A stretch of DNA of 9,965 nucleotides from Acidimicrobiia bacterium (lineage in GTDB: Bacteria; Actinomycetota; Acidimicrobiia; Acidimicrobiales; Ilumatobacteraceae): contig JAUHYJ010000083.1 of the NCBI GenBank assembly GCA_030425785.1, forward strand, positions 1 to 9,965, read 5' to 3'. The position numbers were made by a program, and so were the translations under genes. The stretch's first letter is position 1, and each line of letters starts with the position of its first letter. Below the pieces are notes generated by a model. It worked only from the letters and a program-made list of their open reading frames with translations. It was not told where the DNA came from and did no database searches. Positions 1 through 5,890 of the stretch are shown in pieces.

Positions 1-850
1 CCTGAAGCGCGACGAGATCGGCGTTCATGTCATGCAGGACGGCCGCGGTCAGCCGCCGGTCGGCGAGGTCGAATTCCGGCGCGGCCCTCCGCGTCTCCGG
101 CGGCATGTACATCTCGGACGTGTCGTCGCCGGGCTCGTCATCGGACGCAGACAGGACCGGCGCCTTGACCGACCCCAGGCCCGACGGCACCCGCTCACAG
201 ATGTCCTCGATGTGACGCGCCGCGCTCCGCAGGCGTTCGCGCTGGTCGATCAGGAACGTCTCGAGCTGGTCGACGTCGCCGAGCAGGAACTCCCGGCGCG
301 CCTTGAGCGACTCGACCTCGTTGACCGCCGCGACGCGCTCCTCCTCGCTCGCCTTGCGGGCCTCGGCCTTGGCCTCGTCGATGAGTTTGGCCGACATGTC
401 CCGGGTCGAGTCGAGCGTCTCGTCGGCCTCGCTCTGCGCGGCCTCGAGGATGCGGTCGGCTTCGGCCTTGGCATCGGCGATCGTGGTGTCGGCCGTGCGC
501 TGCGCCAGCAGCAGCGTCCGGGAGATCGTCTCGGCCTCGTCGGGGCTGAACCGCACGTCCTCGCGCTCGGGGGCCCGCTCGAGCTCTGCTGTTGCCGGCG
601 GCGTCGTCGTGACGACCACCTGCTCCGGCGGCGTCGGCACGACCTGGCCTGCCGAGTCGTTCGTGCGCTCGTGCAGCTTCATGACCGCGGCCCGCGCACG
701 CGCCTCCATGGCGGTCGCGTGCTGCTGGGCCTGTTCGAGCGCAGCGGCCGCATCGCGCAGGAGCGCGTCGACCTCGTCGGGGTCGTAGCCCTTGCGGACC
801 GTGCGGAACGACGCCCCGGTGAGCTGGCTCGGTGTCAATTCCATCGTCAT
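1..850 (-). CDS. divIVA: DivIVA/Wag31-family cell-pole and septum organiser (3' end cut by window edge)
   Basis: The frame is open for 283 codons and leaves the window on the left, so the C-terminus is not seen. Residues 4-40 match the DivIVA N-terminal membrane-binding domain: LTPSQL, F15, then RKGYDPDEVDALL (19-31). Family knowledge: this domain binds curved membrane, and the following coiled coil oligomerises; in actinobacteria the protein marks poles and septa and guides wall growth. After the first helix comes a Pro/Thr/Val-rich linker (about 66-100). Next is a long Ala/Glu/Lys/Arg-rich stretch (about 102-220) that looks like coiled coil, then an acidic Pro-containing segment (about 230-260). 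The start is the ATG at 850 with AGGA seven bases upstream; a second ATG two codons later (844) is possible. It lies 31 bp after sepF, as in many Gram-positive clusters, though the usual ylmG/yggT gene between them is absent. Family assignment is firm; the total length is unknown. Confidence 0.9.
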   Translation of the reverse strand, partial: MTMELTPSQLTGASFRTVRKGYDPDEVDALLRDAAAALEQAQQHATAMEARARAAVMKLHERTNDSAGQVVPTPPEQVVVTTTPPATAELERAPEREDVRFSPDEAETISRTLLLAQRTADTTIADAKAEADRILEAAQSEADETLDSTRDMSAKLIDEAKAEARKASEEERVAAVNEVESLKARREFLLGDVDQLETFLIDQRERLRSAARHIEDICERVPSGLGSVKAPVLSASDDEPGDDTSEMYMPPETRRAAPEFDLADRRLTAAVLHDMNADLVALQ

Positions 851-881
851 GACGCAGTCCTGTGATCGGTGGGCGGTGAGA

Positions 882-1433
882 TCAGTCGTCGTAGTCGTCG
901 TAGCGCACGCTGCGGGAGGCAACGGGCTTGAGGAGGTAGACCCCGTTCGCGACCTTCTCCATCGACCCGTCGAGGCCGTAGCAGAGCCCGCTCGCGAAGT
1001 CGATCAGTCGGCGTGCGACCTCGCGGTCGGCGCCTTCGAGGTTCATGATGACCGGCTGGCCCTCCTTGAACTTGTCGGCGACTTCCTGGGCCTGGTCGAA
1101 GCGGCGGGGCCGGACGGTCGCGGGTTCCATGTTGCTGCTGCCTCCCTGGGTGCGGGGACGGGGCTGGACCCCCGACTCGTCGCGTTCGACACTGCGGCGG
1201 GCCTGGGACGGATCGAAGTCGCGCGAGGGGAACGTCGGCCGACTCGGCAGGGTGCGAACGACGCCCTCGCTGCCGGTGTCCTCCCGGTAGCCGCCGCCAC
1301 GCCCCTGGCGCGGCTCGGGCTCGGGCGCACGACGCGAGCGCGGCGGTTCGTCGTAGTCGTCGAGGTCGTAATCGTCGTAGGCGTCGTCAGGACCCAAACC
1401 CAGGTAGTCCATCGTGCGCTTCCAGAAAGACAT
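882..1433 (-). CDS. sepF: SepF, FtsZ-membrane tether
   Basis: The product is 183 residues. The N-terminus MSFWKRTMDYLGL is the short amphipathic helix by which SepF binds membrane. A disordered, charged linker follows (about 14-100). Residues 105-172 are the SepF core domain, with the recognisable VRPRRFDQAQEVADKF, GQPVIMNLEG, RRLIDFASG and GVYLLKPV blocks. Family knowledge: SepF forms rings or arcs, binds the FtsZ C-terminal peptide, and replaces FtsA as the ring anchor in actinobacteria; no ftsA is seen here, which fits. The start at 1433 is preferred to an in-frame ATG at 1487 because it has a very strong GAGGAGGAA ribosome site just upstream and restores the normal family N-terminus; the longer form would overlap yggS. 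The protein has Tyr/Asp clusters at both ends (19-28 and 178-183). It sits 22 bp after yggS. Confidence 0.95.
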   Translation of the reverse strand: MSFWKRTMDYLGLGPDDAYDDYDLDDYDEPPRSRRAPEPEPRQGRGGGYREDTGSEGVVRTLPSRPTFPSRDFDPSQARRSVERDESGVQPRPRTQGGSSNMEPATVRPRRFDQAQEVADKFKEGQPVIMNLEGADREVARRLIDFASGLCYGLDGSMEKVANGVYLLKPVASRSVRYDDYDD

Positions 1434-1436
1434 GGC

Positions 1437-1445
1437 TTCCTCCTC
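1437..1445 (-). promoter_or_regulatory. strong ribosome binding site of sepF
   Basis: GAGGAGGAA on the minus strand, with the AGGAGG core five bases before the ATG at 1433. It settles the sepF start against the longer in-frame ATG at 1487, and it lies between the yggS stop (1456) and sepF. Confidence 0.8.
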
Positions 1446-1455
1446 GGCGGCGAGC

Positions 1456-2130
1456 CTACCCCTCCGGATTGTCCCGATCGGGGACACGGGCGGGGCGCGG
1501 GCCGAACAATGCGCTCCCGACGCGGACCATCGTCGCGCCCTCGGCGACCGCCACCTCGAGGTCGGCGGTCATGCCCATCGAACAGACCGCCAGGCCGAGT
1601 CGATCGACGGCGGCGCGGGCGCGGCGGAAGCCCCGTGCAGCCGCTGCCGGTCCCCCCTCGGTCGGGCCCACCGTCATCAGCCCGTCGAGCACGAGCCCGA
1701 GCTCACGCACCTGATCGGCGAGCTGGTCGACCTGCCCGATCGGGCACCCGCCCTTGCCCGGTTCGTCGGTGGTGTCGACCTGGACGAGCACCCGTGCGCC
1801 CGGGGACCGCTTCGCGATCTCGCGCGCCAGCTTGACCCGATCGACGGTCTGGAACACGTCGACGACGTCGACGAGTTGACGGACCTTGTTCGTCTGGAGC
1901 TGGCCGATGAAGTGCACCTCGGCCTGCGCCGCGGCGTCACGCTTGGACAACAGCTCCTGGGCGTAGTTCTCGCCGATCGATCGGCAACCGGCCGCGAGGG
2001 CGGTCTCGATCGCGTCGGCACCGAACCCCTTCGTGACGGCCAGCACCTCGACGTCGACCCCGCCGGCGCTGTGGATCCGGTCGTGGACGTGGGCGAGCGC
2101 CTCGGACACCGAGGCGAGATCGAAGGTCAT
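1456..2130 (-). CDS. yggS: YggS/YlmE-type pyridoxal phosphate homeostasis protein
   Basis: This 224-residue protein has the usual length and motifs of the YggS/PROSC family, a single fold-III TIM barrel that binds PLP but has no established enzymatic reaction and helps control PLP and amino acid pools. K34 in AVTKGF is the expected PLP Schiff-base lysine. Other family blocks are SIGENYAQEL (51-60), HFIGQLQTNK (73-82), GLMTVGP (150-156), CSMGMTADLEVAVAEGAT (183-200) and VRVGSALFG (202-210), the last two holding the phosphate of PLP. The ATG at 2130 is the only plausible start: no ATG, GTG or TTG occurs in this frame back into ftsZ. No clear Shine-Dalgarno sequence precedes it, so translation may depend on ribosomes finishing ftsZ 37 bp upstream. 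The position between ftsZ and sepF matches ylmE of Gram-positive clusters; the link to division is positional and its mechanism is unclear. Confidence 0.95.
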   Translation of the reverse strand: MTFDLASVSEALAHVHDRIHSAGGVDVEVLAVTKGFGADAIETALAAGCRSIGENYAQELLSKRDAAAQAEVHFIGQLQTNKVRQLVDVVDVFQTVDRVKLAREIAKRSPGARVLVQVDTTDEPGKGGCPIGQVDQLADQVRELGLVLDGLMTVGPTEGGPAAAARGFRRARAAVDRLGLAVCSMGMTADLEVAVAEGATMVRVGSALFGPRPARVPDRDNPEG

Positions 2131-2167
2131 CGGTGAGCGACGAGCACGGCGATGGCTCGCGGCACGA

Positions 2168-3274
2168 CTACTTCAGGAACGACGGGACGTCGAAATCGTC
2201 GTCGTCGTCACCGTCGTCGCCCTCGTCGACCTCGGTGGACTCGTCGGGCTCTGCGAACAGCTCGGTGATGCGTGCGGAGCTGCCGCCGTTCCCGAGTTGG
2301 AGGCCGCCGCCCGCCGACGGCGCGTCGAGCCGGTCGAAGCCGGCGGCGATGACGGTGACCTTGACCTCGTCGCCCATCTCGTCGTCGATCACGGTGCCGA
2401 AGATGATGTTGGCGTCCTGGTGGGCGACGCCGTGGATGATCTCGGCGGCGGCGTTCATCTCGAACAGCCCCATGCTCGACGGGCCGGTGATGTTGAGCAG
2501 GATGCCGCGAGCGCCGTCGATCGCCGACTCGAGCAGCGGGCTGCTGATCGCCTGCTTCGCCGCCGACACGGCACGGTCGTCGCCGCTCGCCTGCCCGATG
2601 CCCATCAGGGCCGAGCCGGCGTTGGAGAGCACCATCTTCACGTCGGCGAAGTCGGTGTTGATGAGACCGGGCGTCGTGATCAGGTTGGTGATGCCGGACA
2701 CGCCCTGCAGCAGGACCTCGTCGGCCATCTTGAACGCGTTGAGCACACTCGTCTTCTCGTTGGCCACCGTGAGCAGGCGGTCGTTCGGGATGACGATCAG
2801 CGTGTCGACCTTCTCCTTCAGGCGCTGGACACCGTTGTCGGCCTGCACCGCACGACGGCGGCCCTCGAAGGCGAACGGGCGGGTCACGACACCGATCGTG
2901 AGCGCCCCGGCGTTGCGGGCGATCTCGGCGATCACGGGCGCGGCGCCGGTACCGGTGCCGCCGCCCTCGCCGGCGGTGATGAACACCATGTCGGCGCCCT
3001 TCACCATCTCGTCGATCTCGTCGTCGTGGGCCTCGGCCGCGGACCGGCCGACCTCGGGGTCGCTGCCGGCGCCGAGCCCGCGCGTCAGGTCACGACCGAT
3101 GTCGAGCTTGAGATCGGCATCGCTCATCAGCAGCGCCTGTGCATCGGTGTTCACGGCGATGAACTCGACACCCTTCAGCCCGGCGTCGATCATGCGGTTG
3201 ACGGCGTTGACGCCGCCACCGCCGACACCGACCACCTTGATGACGGCGAGATAGTTCTGGGGCGAGCCGGGCAT
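2168..3274 (-). CDS. ftsZ: Cell division protein FtsZ, tubulin-like GTPase
   Basis: The product is 368 residues and polymerises with GTP into the cytoplasmic Z ring. The Rossmann-like GTPase part begins at [14 protein letters not shown] (15-28) and contains the tubulin signature GGGTGTG (104-110) and the [10 protein letters not shown] block (132-141). The T7 loop NTDFADV (206-212) carries D208 and D211, which complete the GTPase site of the neighbouring subunit. The globular part ends near residue 313. A short linker of about 45 residues follows, Gly-rich and then almost entirely acidic (344-360), leading to the conserved C-terminal peptide [10 protein letters not shown] (359-368) that SepF and other partners bind. 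All key residues are present. The ATG at 3274 has AGAGGAG six bases upstream. A 202-bp gap precedes the gene, a sensible place for its own promoter; yggS follows after 37 bp. Confidence 0.98.
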   Translation of the reverse strand: MPGSPQNYLAVIKVVGVGGGGVNAVNRMIDAGLKGVEFIAVNTDAQALLMSDADLKLDIGRDLTRGLGAGSDPEVGRSAAEAHDDEIDEMVKGADMVFITAGEGGGTGTGAAPVIAEIARNAGALTIGVVTRPFAFEGRRRAVQADNGVQRLKEKVDTLIVIPNDRLLTVANEKTSVLNAFKMADEVLLQGVSGITNLITTPGLINTDFADVKMVLSNAGSALMGIGQASGDDRAVSAAKQAISSPLLESAIDGARGILLNITGPSSMGLFEMNAAAEIIHGVAHQDANIIFGTVIDDEMGDEVKVTVIAAGFDRLDAPSAGGGLQLGNGGSSARITELFAEPDESTEVDEGDDGDDDDDFDVPSFLK

Positions 3275-3476
3275 CAGGAACTCCTCTGACGAGCTGGAGA
3301 GCGGTGAGATGGATGAGGACGCAGTTGGCTTCGGCGTGGCGCTCTGGTGAACAACTGGTACATGAGAACGGGTCTCCGGTGCGGGCGACGCGCCTCATCC
3401 TGGCACGTGACCCCCATGACGTCGGGTGATGCTAGCCGTATCTCGTCCAGAGCGCGACGATGGCCCGAGTCGTCGT
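3275..3476 (-). promoter_or_regulatory. ftsQ-ftsZ intergenic region, probable leader or promoter of ftsZ
   Basis: This is the only gap above 60 bp in the window and is visibly less GC-rich than the genes. In other actinobacteria ftsZ often has its own promoters here. I see one possible -10 hexamer, TAGCAT (plus-strand 3429-3434), but no convincing -35 at the right spacing, so no promoter is proven. A 6-bp inverted repeat, CAGTTG/CAACTG (3322-3327 and 3352-3357), and a CACGTG palindrome also lie here; both are short enough to be chance. The ftsZ ribosome site AGAGGAG is at 3281-3287. A 68-codon frame spans the gap (3480-3274) but looks non-coding because its third positions lack the strong G/C preference of the neighbours. 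No terminator hairpin was seen. Confidence 0.45.
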
Positions 3477-4892
3477 TCATCGGGTCACGTCGGCCGTCGA
3501 GACGTCGACGAGGCCCGGTTCGCGTTCCTGACCGTTCGCCAGCACCGCCTCGAGCCGAACCAGCTTGGCGAGCAGGTCGCGCGCCTCGCCGAAGTAGACC
3601 TGGGTCCCGTCGTCGAGCTGCAGCACGAGCCGCGAGCCGTCGGCGGTCACCTCGATCATCGTGACCCGGCCGCGCACCGACGCCGTGAGGTTCTTCGCGA
3701 GCTCCGAGGCGGCGGCGTAGCCGCGGGGCGCGAAGTCGCCGGGTTCGAGGTCGACGGGGTCCGGCCCGCCGATCAGGACGTACGCGAACGGGTACTTGTC
3801 GATCACGTCGAGTACCCGTCCCTCGCGATCGAGGACGCGGAAGCGCTCGTCGGGGCCTTGATACGTCGTCATGGCCGCCCGCTCGCGGATGTCGATCGTC
3901 AACCCGTGCGGGAAGTCGGTGCGCACGGTGGCGGACTCGACCCACGGGATCGCCTCGATGCGGTCCGCGAGGTCGTCGGTGTCGAGTCGCAGCACCGGCG
4001 TGCCGACGGCGTCGTCGATGATCTCGTTGAGCGCTTCGGCGTCGGTGTACACCGCGCCGGTCACGCTGACGTCGTCGACCCGGACGGCGAACAGGGGCGA
4101 GCCCAGCACGGCCAGTACACCGACGACGAGCGCGACGACGCCGAGCGCCACGCCGAGCTTGATGAGCCGTCGCCGACCCTGCGACCGCTTGACGGCGACC
4201 CGCCGCTCGCGCATGCGCGGCTCGATGCCGCGGCGAAGGTCGCGCTCGGCATCGGGCGCGAGCGTGTCGCCCGTGTCGTCGTCCTCGATGATGACGATCG
4301 TCCCGCCGGCACGATCGAGCGACCCCTCGACGTACACCGCGTCGGGCAACTCGTCGTCGTCGATCGAGATGACGGCACCAGCGCCCTCGTCGTCGGCCGG
4401 CGTCCCGGCGGATCCGACCCCGTCGGCGACCGGGGTCGGGTCGCCGATCACGATGATGCGCGGTGTCTCACCGGTCGGATCGGCACCGCCGGCGGACTCG
4501 ACGTCGTCACCGTGCCCGCCAGCGCCGTCGTCGGCGCTGGCGTCGTCCGCACCGGCGTCGTCCGGCTCCGGCTCGGCCAGCGAGGGCGGTGTGGGCTCGG
4601 CCGGTTCGACGTCGACCGAGCCGGAGTAGTCGTCGATCCGGATGATCCTGGGTGGCTCGTCGGGCGCGTCCGGCAGCGGATCCTGCTCGACGATGCTCAG
4701 CTCGAACGGCTCGGTACCGCGCTGCCCGACCTCGGGCTCGTCGAGGTCGGGCACGTCGATCAGCGGCGCGGGTTCGTCCGCGTCGGCGTCGCGCGCGGGT
4801 TCCCGGCGGGCCTCGACCTCGTCGGCGAACGCGCGCTGGAGCTCGTCGAGCGCCGCCGGATCGGGGTCACGGTCGCCGTGCAGCCCGCTCAC
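3477..4892 (-). CDS. ftsQ: FtsQ/DivIB, divisome membrane scaffold with a very long acidic cytoplasmic N-terminus
   Basis: The protein is 471 residues, much longer than typical FtsQ (roughly 250-320). Residues 1-215 form a low-complexity, strongly acidic cytoplasmic region rich in Asp, Glu, Pro and Ala. A basic patch (about 219-242, RMRERRVAVKRSQGRRR) is followed by one membrane helix (about 243-264). Next come the extracytoplasmic POTRA domain (about 266-337, including IPWVESATVRTDFPHGLTIDIRER) and the FtsQ/DivIB beta domain (about 338-455). Family knowledge: FtsQ bridges early and late divisome proteins and holds FtsB/FtsL. The start is the GTG at 4892, overlapping the murB stop as GTGA, with GAGGAGG four bases upstream. 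An internal start near residue 227 would give a normal-length protein, but the acidic part keeps the local codon bias and the good ribosome site, so the long form is preferred. Confidence 0.93.
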   Translation of the reverse strand: MSGLHGDRDPDPAALDELQRAFADEVEARREPARDADADEPAPLIDVPDLDEPEVGQRGTEPFELSIVEQDPLPDAPDEPPRIIRIDDYSGSVDVEPAEPTPPSLAEPEPDDAGADDASADDGAGGHGDDVESAGGADPTGETPRIIVIGDPTPVADGVGSAGTPADDEGAGAVISIDDDELPDAVYVEGSLDRAGGTIVIIEDDDTGDTLAPDAERDLRRGIEPRMRERRVAVKRSQGRRRLIKLGVALGVVALVVGVLAVLGSPLFAVRVDDVSVTGAVYTDAEALNEIIDDAVGTPVLRLDTDDLADRIEAIPWVESATVRTDFPHGLTIDIRERAAMTTYQGPDERFRVLDREGRVLDVIDKYPFAYVLIGGPDPVDLEPGDFAPRGYAAASELAKNLTASVRGRVTMIEVTADGSRLVLQLDDGTQVYFGEARDLLAKLVRLEAVLANGQEREPGLVDVSTADVTR

Positions 4893-5890
4893 GACGCCTC
4901 CTCGAACGACATCGGGTCGACACCGTCGAAACCGACCAGGCGGACCTCGGACCGCAGGACGTAGCCGGTCTCGGCCGCGACGCGGTCGCGAACGGCGTCG
5001 ATGACGGCCCGCACGTCGGCGGCCCGACCGCCCTCGTCGGCCTGGATGAAGTTCGCGTGCTTCTCGGACACGAAGGCCGTCCCGATCCGGAACCCGCGCA
5101 AGCCGACGCCGTCGATCAGACCGCCGGACGTGACCTCACCCGGCACCGGGTTGACGAACACCGACCCGCAGTTCTGGCCGCCCGGCTGGTGCTCGCGCCG
5201 CCACCGGACGATCTCGGAGATCTCCGCCTCGGCGGCGGACCGGTCACCTGTGCACAGCGACAGTGCAGCGTCGACGACCACCTGGGACGGGGCGAGCGAC
5301 GACGCCCGGAATCGGAGGCCGAGCTCGTCGACGGCGAGGCGAAAGGGGCCGCGGCCCGGGTCGTCCATGTCGAACACACCCACGTCGATCACACACGCCG
5401 CCATGTCCGAACCGTGACCGCCGGCGTTCATGCGCACGGCGCCACCGATCGATCCCGGCACACCGACCGCCCACTCGAAGCCACGCAGGCCTCTGGCCGC
5501 GGTCTGGCGGGCGACGACCGGCAGGGCCGCCCCTCCCCCGGCGACCACCCGGAACGGTGCGCCGTGGCGAGCGCGCGCAGGATCGTCGGTGCCGGGCAGC
5601 TCGACGCCGGCCGCGAAACCTGCGACCGACACCGCGATGCCGTCGAAGCCGCCGTCGGCCACCAACATGTTCGAGCCGCGGCCGACCATCAGGGTCGCCA
5701 CGCCGGTCGCCGCACGCACCTCGGCGACGGCGACCAGGTCGTCGACCGATCGCGCCTCGACGAACGCGGCGGCACGCCCGCCGACGCGATAGGTGGTCAT
5801 CGGCGCCAGCGGGTGATCGGTCCGGACCGCCGAGCCGAGCCGGTCGACGAGCGCGCTGACGGCGTGCGCGAGCGCGCCGGGGTCGGTCAT
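4889..5890 (-). CDS. murB: MurB, UDP-N-acetylenolpyruvoylglucosamine reductase
   Basis: The 333-residue cytoplasmic flavoenzyme reduces UDP-GlcNAc-enolpyruvate to UDP-MurNAc with NADPH. FAD-binding signatures are YRVGGRAAAFVEARS (34-48), VGRGSNMLVADGG (69-81) and FEWAVGVPGSIGGAVRMNAGGHG (138-160). The C-terminal substrate domain shows NCGSVFVNP (240-248), where S243 is the expected proton-donor serine, followed by GGLIDGVGLRG (256-266), AFVSEKHANFI (272-282) and SEVRLVG (314-320), whose E315 is the expected catalytic glutamate. Length and motif order fit the family. The start is the ATG at 5890, which overlaps the murC stop as ATGA; a longer in-frame ATG at 6172 lies inside murC and is rejected. 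The ribosome site is weak (GGGGCGAGG), so coupling to murC is likely. It ends in a 4-base overlap with ftsQ. In mycobacteria murB is outside the cluster; here it is inside. Confidence 0.97.
   Translation of the reverse strand: MTDPGALAHAVSALVDRLGSAVRTDHPLAPMTTYRVGGRAAAFVEARSVDDLVAVAEVRAATGVATLMVGRGSNMLVADGGFDGIAVSVAGFAAGVELPGTDDPARARHGAPFRVVAGGGAALPVVARQTAARGLRGFEWAVGVPGSIGGAVRMNAGGHGSDMAACVIDVGVFDMDDPGRGPFRLAVDELGLRFRASSLAPSQVVVDAALSLCTGDRSAAEAEISEIVRWRREHQPGGQNCGSVFVNPVPGEVTSGGLIDGVGLRGFRIGTAFVSEKHANFIQADEGGRAADVRAVIDAVRDRVAAETGYVLRSEVRLVGFDGVDPMSFEEAS
4897..4903 (-). promoter_or_regulatory. ribosome binding site of ftsQ
   Basis: GAGGAGG on the minus strand, four bases before the GTG at 4892 and inside the 3' end of murB. 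It supports initiation at the GTG that overlaps the murB stop, and so supports the long acidic N-terminus of FtsQ. Confidence 0.75.

Noticed and set aside
32..3289. Plus-strand open frames antisense to divIVA, sepF, yggS and ftsZ
   Set aside because: All mirror well-identified minus-strand genes; none shows a domain or a credible start.
3322..3357. CAGTTG/CAACTG inverted repeat ahead of ftsZ as an operator or terminator
   Set aside because: Arms of only six bases with a 24-base loop and no U-tract; expected by chance.
3426..4964. Open frame of 512 codons on the plus strand
   Set aside because: It lies antisense to ftsQ, whose domains and ribosome site are clear; the product is a low-complexity Arg/Val/Asp/Gly string typical of reading a GC-rich gene backwards.
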